A stretch of DNA of 64,000 nucleotides from Anastatus disparis. Lineage: Eukaryota > Arthropoda > Insecta > Hymenoptera > Eupelmidae. The notes beneath the pieces were generated by a model. That model saw only the letters and a list, made by a program, of their open reading frames with translations, had not been told where the DNA came from and searched no databases. Location of the stretch: NCBI GenBank assembly GCA_017163975.1, contig JAFFSR010000033.1, positions 204,501 through 268,500 of the forward strand, given 5' to 3'. Made by a program: the position numbers and the translations under genes. Shown one piece after another: positions 11,421 to 23,766 of the stretch. How positions within the stretch are numbered: the stretch's first letter is position 1; the number at the start of each line of letters is the position of its first letter.

Positions 11421-11629
11421 GACAGAAATATATAAATAACCATTTCGGTTGATTGGATTTGAATCAGATGCGACGGAAAATAACTTAAAACAAAAATGAA
11501 CGAAGAACAGAATATTGAAGAAAATAATTAATTCAATAAAAAAGGAAGAAAACAGATAATTAAAGAAGAAAAATATTTAGATTTTCAAAACACGATTGCA
11601 GACAGAAATCTCCATAAGCCTCATGACAT

Positions 11630-12220
11630 TGAAGTCAGTTATGATTTGTGCTTTTTAAGAACAGATCAAGGCACTAAGTACACAGGTGGATATACTCAAG
11701 AAGTTTTGGAAAGACTGGGTGCAGAAAATCAATTTGTTTATACAGATACATCTCAGGCCAATGAAATTGCAGAAAGGTTTTATCAAACTGTACAAACGTA
11801 GGTAAGAGTCCTCATATATGATTCTGGTTTACCAGAAAACATGTGAAACTTGACATTAAATGCGTCAGTTTATGCCTTCAACATAACACCGCATGCAATT
11901 AATGAGATGGTACCAACAATTAAAAAATTCAAGAATGATTATGAAATAGATTTGAATTAAATAAAACGTTTTGGATGTTTTGCTTACACGAAAGTGCAAA
12001 TAAAGGTTGGTCCAAAATTTTATTTTATTACAAAGACAGTTACTCTAATAGGATACGAAGAGACTGGATACCTCTTACTAAAACCAAAAGAAAGGAAATT
12101 ATACAAAAGCAGAGACATACGATTCAACGAACAATATTAATCTACAAGGACAAATATGCAATAAATGATATACAAGATTGGAAACAAATTGATGAAAAGA
12201 TTAAAATATATGGTTTGTGA
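11630..12220 (+). pseudogene. Copia integrase remnant
   Basis: Translates as FLRTDQGTKYTGGY, then YTDTSQANEIAERFYQTV and, after stops, KRFGCFAYTKV, GYEETGYLLLKP and RDIRFNE. RTD.G.EY and the N..AER segment correspond to the second and third catalytic acids of the Copia integrase (D and E). Two stops fall soon after the AER motif. The GYEE..GY stretch is the typical post-core region. Confidence 0.78.
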
Positions 12221-12659
12221 ATTTTGAAAAAGAAGACAGAGAGAATGATATACGAATACAAAAACCGGAGGGAGAGAAAGTCCAAAGATCAGTTGGACGA
12301 CCAAGAAAAGAAAATAAAAAAAAAGAAACAAAAACTAGAGGGATAGAAAATAAAAAAAAAATTTTTTTTTCTAATCAGTAGCACGATTGACAAAAGTTAA
12401 GAAAAATACTAAATATGAAGTACAAGAATCGGAGGGAGAGGAAACAAAACGGCAAATTGAATTACTAATAGAAACACAAACAAGTACAGAAAATAAGATG
12501 GACGAAGAAACTCATGTTTTATTAGCTAAAATAAATAGTGATCTGATTACATACTTGGAAGCTATAAAGTCAAAAGATAAATAAAAATGGACCAAAACTA
12601 TTAATGAAGACTTGAAATCTATGTATAAGAATAATGTATGGAAATAAGTTGTTAATCAA

Positions 12660-13590
12660 TTGTAATGAATGACAGAAAAAGATCAAACATTATACATTCA
12701 AGATGGATATTTAATAGAAAGAAGACAGTAAAATCAGATATGAAGCCAGATTAGTAATTCGTACTTTCAAAGATAGAAATGAATATGATTTGCAAAAACA
12801 TATGCACCGGTTTGACGATTACCTTTAATGAGGTCTATACAGGCAATGGCAAGCAAACTGTGTTTAGAAATATGTCAGATGGACGTGAATACAGCTTTTC
12901 TAAATGGATATTTATATAGTGAAATATATATGGAAATACCTAAAGGGATGACTTGTTTATGAAAAGATCAAACAAAACAAGATTTGTAAATTGGAAAAGA
13001 CTTTATACTATTTGAAACTCAGACTAAAATGTTAGAATAAGAAATTTAAAAAGCAGTAAAGAAATATGGACTTAGATGATTCAACAATCAGCCTTGCTTA
13101 TTTACTCAGCAAGAAAAAGACAGATCTCTTATCTTAATATTGTATGGAGACGATATTCTGCTAGTTTGCAACAATGTAGAGATACTTGAGAGAATGAAGA
13201 CAAATTTAAAGAAAGAATTTGAAATGAGAGAAATTGGCGAGTCTAAAAGATTTTTAGGCTTAAAAATAAAGCGAGACAAAAAGAAAAGGATACTAAGCAT
13301 TAAACAAGAAGAATACATAAACAAAATACTAAAGAAGTTTAGTTTTGATCAATCAACTCCTCAACGAATACCTATGGTAACCAATCAGGTGAAAGAAAAA
13401 GCAGCGTGAAAAAAAGGATAAAGTAAATGGAAAACTATTGACAGAAAGTAAATGTAATCAACCCTATCGCAGAGCAGTTGGCACATTACTATATATAACC
13501 AATGCAAGTTGACCAAATATTGCCTATGATGTTAATGTTCTAAGTAGACACCAAATCAAACCCACTGAAGATGAACTCTAACAAAGAATG
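12660..13590 (+). pseudogene. Copia reverse transcriptase and RNase H remnant
   Basis: Across frameshifts the sequence gives a TYAPV-like start, LPLMRSIQAMAS, QMDVNTAFLNGYLYSEIYMEIPKG, then YGDDILLVCNNVEIL, FEMREIGESKRFLGLKI and, after 13440, YRRAVGTLLYITN. QMDV.TAFLNG is the first catalytic region of Copia RT and Y.DDILL the second; here the box reads YGDD where Copia elements usually have YVDD. The start of RNase H is present but ends in stops. Confidence 0.82.
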
Positions 13591-13916
13591 ACGGAAGATA
13601 AAGACTAACAAATGGTTGAAAGAGTATTTAATAATATTTAAATAATAGTATTTAATAATAGTATTTAATACTGACAAAAATTTAAAATTATATATATATA
13701 TTTACATTTATTTATTCAAATTTTATTTTAATATTCCTTACTTCGTATGTATTACAGATCTTAAATGAAACAACAAGCGACAGAGCAAACGACAATCATC
13801 TTCATATCAAGATTGAAAAACCTTAAAAATTTCATTTCTTTTTATAAATTTTCATTTATGTATCCAAATAAAAAATTGTTTATGTATGATAAATAACATT
13901 GAGCGTAGGAGGGAGT

Positions 13917-14112
13917 GTTAAAAATATTGACACGCTCAATCATGTGTGTAGTATGTGGCGCCGCCGTAAGGCGAGTTATGTTTGATGAACGCAAGATGCG
14001 TTTGTTTATTCCGTGGATGACTGTTGGACAGTCAAGTTGTATAATATTTTCGTATATTTTATAATAAGTTATTTATTACTATTTAATTCCGTTTATTTCA
14101 TTCAGGTCACCT
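13917..14112 (+). repeat. Copia 3' LTR
   Basis: Starts TGTTAAAAATATTGACACGC directly after a polypurine tract. It holds a GC-rich patch (GTGGCGCCGCC) and ends near TTTCATTCA, just before Helitron coding resumes. The exact right edge is uncertain by about ten bases because the 5' copy is absent and the target duplication cannot be read. Confidence 0.65.
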
Positions 14113-14125
14113 CTCGCTTATTTGA

Positions 14126-15569
14126 ACATTATTTTATACAAAATTTAGAATGTTATTGAATGATATTTTAAAAAACGAGATTTTCGGTCCTGTTATAGCT
14201 CATGTATTTTCGATTGAATTTCAAAAAAGAGGGTTACCTCGCGCACATATTATTATAACATTACATCATAATCATAAGATATTAACTCCAGAAAATATTA
14301 ATAAATATAATTCAGCAGAAATACCTTCATCAGGAAATGAATATTTACAAAAATTAGTAATTAAACACATGTTACATGGACCACATACAGATAAATAACT
14401 TTGTTACGATAAAAATAAAACTATATGTAAAAAAAATTTCCAAAATCATTTAATGAAATTACAATATTTGAAGAAAACAAATATCCACAATACAAAAGAA
14501 GAAATAATATTTTAGATAATCACACGTATAATTTGAAAAATAATAAAAAAATTATACAAGTTTATAATTCAATGGTAGTCCCTTATAACAGTTTTTTGTT
14601 AGCAAAATATAATGCTCATATTAATACTGAACTTTGTATGTCAATACAAAGTATAAAATATATTTATGATTATATTTATAAAGATGTAGATAAAGCTTAC
14701 TGTAAAATAAAACAAGATAAAATTGAAGAAAATAATGAAGATGATGTTTATGATAAAATAACTCAATACATAGATGGAAGATATTTAAGTTCAATGGAAG
14801 CCGCATGGAGATTACAAAACTTTTCACTATGCGGTAGAAGTCATACAGTAATAACATTAAATATCCATACAGAAAATCGACAAAAAATAATTTTTGATGA
14901 AAATGATATACATTCAGCATTAAACAAGTACGTAACAACCTTGACTGCATGGTTTAAATTGAATAAAAAAGATGTTTTTGCTAAAAAAATTAAATATGTT
15001 AATATTCCACAATATTATATTTTTAATTCTAAGACTAAATCTTGGATAAAAAGATAAAAAATTAGGAAAAATATAGCCATCGGTAGATTAAATATAGTAT
15101 CACCAAAAGATAGTGAACGCTTCCTTTTAAAATTAATACTAAACAGGGTAAAAGGTCCAACTTCTTTTAAAGATTTACAAACTTACGAAAATATAACTTA
15201 TAATACTTATAAAGAGACTGCTCTTGCAATGAATTTAATAGAATACGAAAAACAAATTTATTATATTTTTGAAGAAGCATGTCATGTTATGTTACCAGTA
15301 TAATTACGTAAATTTTTTGCGTGTTTTTTATTATGTAAAAATATTTAAGGTAATACTATTTGGGAAAAATATAAAAAAATTTTCATAGAAGATTTTAATG
15401 AAAATAAAGAAAATAAAGCTTTATCCCATATTAATCAAATATTAAACTCAGAAGAAATGGCATGTGAAAATTTTGGTTCTTCTGAGCCAAATGAAAACTA
15501 TATCGAGGAAAACGAAGAAATCAATGATGAAATTATAAATTTTAGTAAAAAAAAATTTGATAAAATGTA
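14126..15569 (+). pseudogene. Helitron Rep/helicase, fifth block (Rep C-terminal part)
   Basis: Resumes as FYTKFRMLLNDILKNEIFG, then FSIEFQKRGLPRAHI and ITLHHNH (EFQKRGLP.AH is the strongest Helitron signature), SAEIPS, MLHGPH, and after a frameshift YKRRNN, VPYNSFLLAKYNAHINTE, SIKYIYDYIYK and RYLSSMEAAWRL. Later pieces read IGRLNIVSPKDSERF and ILNRVKGPTSFKDLQTYE. In-frame stops lie near 14396, 15055, 15301 and 15346. AT-biased codons match the other blocks. Confidence 0.87.
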
Positions 15570-16668
15570 CTAACAATTGAATAACGATCAAAAACAAATT
15601 TTTGAACGAATAAAAATAATAATCATAAAATTATTTCATAGATGGACCAGGAGGTTCTGGAAAAACATTTTTATATAAAACATTAATATATTGTCTTATA
15701 ACAATAGAAAAAAAATTCTTATCAATGGCTTGGACAGGTATGGCTTCAATTTTATTACCAAAAGGTTTAACCAGTCACCGAACTTTCAGATTACCGTTAG
15801 ATTTAAAAAACATTAATAGTGCATTTTTAAAATTTGATTCAGATAAGAAAAAATTAAGAGAAGCAAATGTAATTATATGGGACGAAGCATCAATGATTCC
15901 TAAAAAATTTTTAGAAATAGTTGACAAAACATTAATAGATGTCTGTCACAATAATGAAATTTTTGGAGGAAAAATAATTATTTTAGGTGGAGATTTTCGT
16001 CGAATTTTACCTGTATTAAAACACGGACAGAAAAATACAATTATAGAACAAACTATAAAATACTCAACCCTATGGCCCATATTTTATATTTTTAAATTTA
16101 AAAAAATGTAAGATCTAATAATGAAAATTTTTCATCATTTTTATTATATATCGGAGAAGGAAAAGTTGATACATTTATTATACCAGAAAAATGGAAAACT
16201 AATAATGTTTGTTATAAAATTTATGAAAACATTAACAATAATTATTGTTTTTAAAAAAATTTTATTTTAAGTACACATAATGGTGTGAATATTTTGAATA
16301 ATAAAATATTGAATTTAATTAATAATGAAACAATGACATATAGTATTGATTATGCAACATATATAAGGGTGTTGATCAAACAGATGATAATATTCATTTA
16401 AATTATCCAATAGGAAAGTTAAATAATATAAGAGAAGGATTACCTCTACGTGAACTTAATTTAAAAATAAATGCAGTAATAATGCTGATTAGAAATTTAA
16501 GTATAAAAGATGGATTATGCAATGGAACACGATTAAAGATAACAAGATTATTTAAATATAATATAAAAGCTGAAGTAATTACAGGCAAAAATAGAGGAAA
16601 TAAAGTTTTTATACCGCGTATTGCATTAAGCACAAATGAATCAACGTCTTTATCATTTATTTCATATA
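15570..16668 (+). pseudogene. Helitron PIF1-type helicase block
   Basis: Begins with QLNNDQKQIFERI, then in a second frame FIDGPGGSGKTF, a Walker A motif near 15640. From 15725 the frame reads MAWTGMASILLPKG, SHRTFRLPLDL, IIWDEASMIPKKFL (Walker B), ILGGDFRRILPVL and later, near 16390-16640, VDQTDDN, LRNLSIKDGLCNGTRLKI and VFIPRIAL. Motif order is that of the PIF1/RecD-like helicase of Helitrons. Multiple frameshifts. Ends in the codons for S-Y at the CACTG MITE. Confidence 0.88.
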
Positions 16669-16959
16669 CACTGAAAAGACGTAGGGACCGCTACAGTCAC
16701 CCACCTGACCGTAGTTACGCCGAATCCTACAGCCTGTATAGTTTGTGAAATCGGGACCGTAGCGGCGCCGGCCCGCGCCTTGAGAGCGCCGCAAACGACC
16801 TCTTGCGGCGCTAGTTACCGCGTCTATCACACGGCTTATTAGGAGCTGCTACAAAACGGGACCACTCGAGCGCCGGTCTTGCTCCGTAATGGATTGAAAG
16901 AGGGAGCGCCGTTACGGATATACCAGTGTGGCGGGGAGAGCACCGATGTCTTTTCAGTG
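16669..16959. mobile_element. GC-rich CACTG-ended MITE with TA duplication
   Basis: Ends are exact 12-bp inverted copies, CACTGAAAAGAC and its complement, flanked by TA on both sides (16667-16668 and 16960-16961). Removing it with one TA joins FISY to RKQFPIV in frame. The interior is markedly GC-rich (GCGGCGCCGGCCCGCGCC and neighbours) against an AT-rich host gene. It shares its CACTGAAAA start with the element at 7420 but has no internal similarity. CACTA-like or TA-using mariner-like origin are both possible. Confidence 0.85.
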
Positions 16960-17187
16960 TAGAAAACAATTCCCTATTGTATTAACTTTTTTTATAACTA
17001 TAAATAAATCACAAGGTCAAAGTTTTGAAAACGTAGGAATATTCATTAGAAAACCATTATTTTCACATCGGCAATTATATGTTGCTCTTTCAAGAAGTAA
17101 AATCCTTCTAAAGTATATATTCAAAATAAATTAGGAACTAAAAATGAATTAACCAATATAGTATGGAAAGAAGTACTAGAGAAATAA
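16960..17187 (+). pseudogene. Helitron helicase, C-terminal block
   Basis: Reads [20 protein letters not shown], then [23 protein letters not shown], the last helicase motifs (TINK.QGQ and QLYVALSR). After a one-base shift it continues NELTNIVWKEVLEK to a TAA at 17185, the expected end of Helitron proteins. Confidence 0.88.
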
Positions 17188-17233
17188 CAAAAAAAATAAT
17201 AACTTTAATTTATTTAATATTTAAAATATATTT

Positions 17234-17900
17234 TTCTCTATCCCTTAGGCGAAATCACGCGGTTCCGCCGAGCCTTTACACTAGAAAAAGTAGCACTTAT
17301 AGCTACAGTTGAAACGACTCTTGCGCCTCCTGTTGGCGTCTTCCGTGCCTCACGTTAAAATATCTCTCGAGGAAAAACATAGACTCGACCTAACCAAAAC
17401 TGTTGCTAAAAGCCGTAGGCTCATGTTTATGATTGTATTCTGTCTTTGTCTCTCGCATAACAAAAAAAAAGACAGACGATATGTACGTTGCGTTTATAAA
17501 TTAAAACGAATTGTATTCTAATAAAATATGATTCTAAACTTTAAAATCTTATATTATAAAAAGTGTAGTGTTATAAAAAGTGTACACACTCTTTTTTTTC
17601 ATTTTAACTCGTATAAAAAAATATAAGAGGCTTGTGCGTGTGTTTTTATGTGTTTCTTCCTTTCTCTTTCTCGTTCATAAAAGAGGATCCTTGTGTGCGT
17701 GTTTTTCACGTGTCTTTCTTTCTCGTGATTTAGTCTTGTGCATGTGTTTTTCTTAGCTGCCGCCGCCAGCCTAGTCACGCTCGTTACACTCGCGTGACAA
17801 ATGCTGGGCGACAGCACAGAAAAACACATACACACGCTAAAACAAAAAAAAGCGAATAATTGTTAATTTATGTAACGTGGTTTCGCCTAGGGATAGAGAA
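17234..17900. mobile_element. 667-bp TIR element downstream of the Helitron gene
   Basis: Left end TTCTCTATCCCTTAGGCG and right end, in reverse, TTCTCTATCCCTAGGCG are inverted copies of about 27 bp with one gap. TATATTT occurs on both outer sides (17227-17233 and 17904-17910), a possible 7-8 bp duplication that would fit hAT-type elements, though three bases separate it from the right end. The interior includes a pyrimidine- and GTGTGT-rich part (17590-17750). No coding sequence. Confidence 0.65.
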
Positions 17901-17910
17901 TAGTATATTT

Positions 17911-18024
17911 CGGCACTAGTGCGATAAAGTGATTTTTTACTCGTGTGGCGGTTTGCGCCCGAGCAAAGCGAGGGTGAAAAGGTCACACGAGTAAGAAATC
18001 ACTTTCTCGCACGAGTATCGAACA
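17911..18024. repeat. Foldback module 1
   Basis: Arms around AGTGATTTTTTACTCGTGTG (from 17927) and CACACGAGTAAGAAATCACT (from 17984) pair, with outer TGCGA/TCGCA words. The loop carries GGTTTGCGCCCGAGC. It abuts two further foldbacks of different sequence. Confidence 0.7.
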
Positions 18025-18026
18025 CT

Positions 18027-18120
18027 ATTTTTTGACACGACGTGTGAGAAGCTCCATTTTCGCACGTGTCACTTTGTACAGCGTACGTGAAATCGAGCTT
18101 CTCGCACGGAGTGTCAAAAA
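18027..18120. repeat. Foldback module 2
   Basis: The left arm TTTTTTGACAC...GTGAGAAGCT and the right arm AGCTTCTCGCAC...GTGTCAAAAAA pair across a loop with GCACGTGTCACTTTG. It directly follows module 1 with almost no spacer, so the modules may be parts of one composite element. Confidence 0.7.
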
Positions 18121-18121
18121 A

Positions 18122-18240
18122 GCATTATTTCTTACACGGAGATCAAATGAAACGCCCGCACGTACGTGTTTATGATGGTCGAGGCGTCAGCCGCACGTAC
18201 GTGCGGAAGTTTCATTTTATCTCCTTGTAAGAAAATCTAC
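18122..18240. repeat. Foldback module 3, second copy at 29176
   Basis: The left arm includes TTTCTTACACGGAG and AATGAAAC; the right arm carries GTTTCATTTTATCTCCTTGT. The centre holds CGCACGTACGTG twice in inverted order. A diverged copy with the same ends lies at 29176-29294, showing this module moves or spreads on its own. Confidence 0.75.
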
Positions 18241-18459
18241 TATACATTTCTTACATACTAATAAAACATTCGCTTTTTCAGATACAACATAATAAAAAAA
18301 AAAATAAAAACATACTTTAAATTTTCTATAAAAAAAAATTTAATATAAAATGAAAAAAAAAAAAAAAAACTTCAAATTTTATATAAAAAAATTAATAAAT
18401 AATTATTAAAAGTACAATTTAATTAATAATACTAATAATTAAATCATTATAAGATGTAA

Positions 18460-18837
18460 TGGGATCCAGTTTCAAATGAATACATTATTGTAGAAAAGTT
18501 ACAACATCAAGAAGATTTAGATTATTTAACCAATCAAATAAACGAATTTAAAAGATTTCAAGAACAGTACGATAAATATATGGAAAATTTGAATGAAAAT
18601 ACAGATTTATCTCGATTAAATAACGCATTTAATAACTATATCGGTATTGAAAATAAAAAAATTCATTTTGAAAATTGGAACAACGTAACATATTATTATA
18701 AATATATGACAAATAAAATTATTCAATATAAGTTAGAAATACGTGATCCGATAATGGAATATTATTTTACAACTTATAATACAATATATTACGGATATTT
18801 TTTACGTATTGCTAATATAATTTTCTTTATATCATAA
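18460..18837 (+). pseudogene. Unidentified AT-rich ORF
   Basis: The frame is open from 18460 to a TAA at 18835, about 125 residues, starting WDPVSNEYIIVEKLQ and running through a polar, Asn/Tyr/Glu-rich sequence. An ATG at 18454 is followed at once by TAA, so the original start is probably broken or lies in a lost exon. I do not recognise the family. Similar AT-rich short frames continue downstream to about 19350 with many stops (for example NPNITYTFLIEPEYIKMF), suggesting a longer dead gene. Codon use resembles the Helitron. Confidence 0.4.
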
Positions 18838-19686
18838 AATTTAATATAAAATATGTTTAAGTAATAAATAAAAAATCAATCATCTAAAAAAAATTTAATC
18901 AAATAAATATTTTAAAAATATCTTTCATAATAACAGAAAATTAATAGAATATATTGAAAAAGAAAATTAAAATACATTTCATACATCAAAAAGACTTAAT
19001 TGCATTAAGATATATTTAAAAAGAAATAAATAAAATTCACTAAAATAGAAAATATATACTTTACAATTCTATTCATGAAGTACATGGATCACTAATTAAT
19101 TGAATTAATATTATTATAATTATAATAATGGCATTAAAAGTTTAAAAATAAAAATTATAATCCTAATATAACTTATACATTTTTAATTGAACCTGAATAT
19201 ATTAAAATGTTTAAACAATAAATAAAAAACTATTTTATAAAACAAAAAAGAAATTACTATAATTAATATCATTATGTATCATATTATATTGATTTTTATA
19301 GAAATAAGAAATAAAATACAATTTTCTTATTCATGTTCAAAATAATCTTTAAATATTTAAAATACTATCTTGAAGTAAATATAAACCCCTTTATTTTAAG
19401 CCCTGTTGGGCTTATTTAATTCCAGCCATACTCCTATAATCGGTAGGGGGACATTTTTTATGAAAATTTTTTTATAATTTTTTTTTTTACAATAGCATTT
19501 TTTTATAATCCATATTTTATAAATTTTTTTTATGTAATAGAATTTTTTATAATCCATATTTCATAAATTTTTTTTATATAATAGAATTTTTCATAATCAT
19601 TTTTAAAATAAAAAAAAATCCAACTTTAATCAACATTAGTTTTTGTTTACTAACCGTTTATATAACTATAGTTTAGAAATCATTAG
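18838..19686. other. Very AT-rich spacer with possible dead coding remains
   Basis: Only short broken frames are present. One run near 19150-19220 could be the tail of the unidentified gene upstream. A CCCTGTTGGGCTTATTT phrase near 19400 and several AT-rich direct repeats (TTTATAATCCATATTT near 19503 and 19549) follow. Confidence 0.4.
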
Positions 19687-21128
19687 TTGAACGATTACAA
19701 ATTACAAATTTTACAAGTTAAAATGCTTGAGTTAATAAAATCACGTAGTTCAAGTTATTTGCTTCACTTCGAAGGCTTTCTGTATTATAAAAATAGTGGA
19801 ATTATTGGAAAAAGAACTTATTGGCTCTGCAAAAAATCACCCGAATGTGATGCACGAGCTGTAACCTGTGGTGGTCCTGAAAACTTACGTTTAATGAAAG
19901 GTTCTATAGAGGATCATACACATGCTCCTGGCGCAGACTCCGTTGAAGCTGAAAAAGTGGTGTCAGTATCAAAAGGAAGGCTGAAACTAACCCGGAAACC
20001 CCGTTCGCACAAATATTACGTACTACTCTTAGAAATGTTCCCACGGGTAAGTAAATACACACTTTTAATAGTGTCTTATTATTTTGTATTGATTTATTGA
20101 TATTAAATTGCTTTTTTATTATATAGGAGTTCTTGCTCAGTTACCAGAAAGGATAAATATGCGCAAGGGCATTACGCGGTTGAGACTCAAAAATTTGCCT
20201 CCTAATCCTTGTACAATCGATGATTTACAAGAAATCGTATCACCGTTCCGGACCACATTATCGGGTGAACAATTTATATTGTATGATTCCTTCGAAGAGG
20301 AAGACGATGATTATGATGGAGGTAGAATAGTTGTCTTCGGCACGATTGAAAATTTACGACAACTATTTCGAAGCACTACATGGTTCGTTGATGGGACGTT
20401 CAAGAGTGCGCCAACTATTTTTTTTCAATTATTTGCTATAATCAGGGCAGTGACGCAGGTAACCACTCAAGGACCGCAGACAATTGGATTACCATTTATT
20501 CACGCTTTGCTTCAAAATAAACAACAAATTTCATATGCTAAAGTATTTAACGTTGTAATGCAGCAAGCTCATAACAACAATATTGTTGTCAGATTTCCAA
20601 TAACAGTCATGAGTGACTTTGAAATCGCAATAATAAATGCAGCACGAAAGGCTTTTACGGTAGATTCGGTGGACTGTTGTCTTTTCCATCTTGGTCAGAA
20701 TCTATATAGACACATACAAAGTGAAGGATTGCAACAAAAATATGCCTGTCCGGAAGATTCGTCTATACGAGATGCCGCTCATATGTTAACTACGCTGGCT
20801 TTTGTACCTCCTCAGGATATAGATACTTACTTCCGGGCATTAGAACATGAAATTCCTGAAGATTTTCTGCCTGTTTACAAAGTGTTTTGGAATCACCTTC
20901 GTAAGAGGTTCAAGTTCAAGAGGCAGAGGGAGACCTCGCATGGTACCACCGCGCTATAGTTCAACATTGTGAAGTCAATACAACGCCGTAATGCAACAGC
21001 AGCACGCACTAACAACATTTCGGAAGGATGGCATAATAGACTGCAGGTTGTTATGGGCAGAGATCACCCAAGCTTTTACGCTTTTCTTGTGGAACTCCAA
21101 GAAGAGTAAGCCGATACAGAAATTATGC

Positions 21129-21130
<2 letters not shown>
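19687..21130 (+). pseudogene. MULE transposase with FLYWCH zinc finger
   Basis: Exon 1 has its first ATG at 19723 and encodes a FLYWCH zinc-finger domain (YYKNSG, TYWLCKKSPECDARAV, DHTHAPG), a DNA-binding module common in insect Mutator-like transposons. A likely 76-bp intron runs from GTAAAT at 20051 to TATATAG at 20126; this choice joins the frames. Exon 2 carries the MULE catalytic core: STTWFVDGTFKSAP (first D), TVMSDFEIAII (second D), CCLFHLGQNLYRH and, after a frameshift near 20950, TNNISEGWHNRLQVV with the third acid E. A TAA at about 21108 replaces an expected codon inside VELQEE-ADTEIML. The coding end is cut at a TTAA by the MITE at 21129. The transposase core residues are intact, but at least one shift and one stop break it. 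Confidence 0.82.
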
Positions 21131-23512
<2,382 letters not shown>

Positions 23513-23766
23513 TTAACCTTTAGCTGGCAGGGGGGGGGGGGTACTATAGTACCCCATGCTCTTTCTTATCAAATTTTGAAACCGTTTCATTTTTCCTCTT
23601 ATAAACTATGCTACCCTTTGGAGTAACCTCTGAGGATCCCTCTAGAATGTTTTTGAGTTGAGATAACCAATACTTTAGTTTTTATAACAATTTTTTGCCC
23701 TGGGTTACTATTGTATTCCATAGGCCAGCTATAATCGGCTGGAGAGGCATGCCAGCTAAAGGTTAA
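23513..23766. mobile_element. piggyBac-like MITE, TTAA and CCTTTAGCTGGC ends
   Basis: TTAA flanks 13-bp inverted ends CCTTTAGCTGGCA. TTAA duplication with a CC-starting TIR is the standard signature of piggyBac-type MITEs in insects. The interior holds a G12 run and a short palindrome GTACTATAGTAC next to GGGG/CCCC. No coding sequence. Confidence 0.85.

Larger units (their letters stand above)
10290..14125 (+). mobile_element. Decayed Ty1/Copia retrotransposon with 3' LTR
   Basis: Gag, protease, integrase and reverse transcriptase remains occur in Copia order (integrase before RT) on the plus strand. A polypurine run AGGAGGGAG directly precedes TGTTAAAAAT at 13917, the expected start of the 3' LTR, which ends near 14110 where Helitron coding sequence resumes. 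No 5' LTR copy was found, so the element is truncated or its 5' LTR has been lost. Every ORF carries multiple stops and frameshifts. Confidence 0.85.
4706..17187 (+). mobile_element. Decayed Helitron interrupted by several nested elements
   Basis: Five separated blocks translate, in the correct order, into one Helitron Rep/helicase protein: the N-terminal Helitron-like domain with its zinc cysteines, the Rep nuclease region, a PIF1-type helicase, and the C-terminal end at a TAA at 17185. Helitrons are rolling-circle DNA transposons; Rep nicks DNA and the helicase unwinds it. Inserts lie at 5006-7018, 7420-7818, 8064-8242, about 8396-14125 and 16669-16959. The Rep catalytic tyrosine block lies near the second insert or in the missing segment and was not located. 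Neither the terminal TC end nor the 3' hairpin/CTRR end was identified. Confidence 0.85.

Noticed and set aside
14621..14950. A 109-codon minus-strand frame
   Set aside because: It is antisense to the Helitron block, which has clear motifs on the plus strand.
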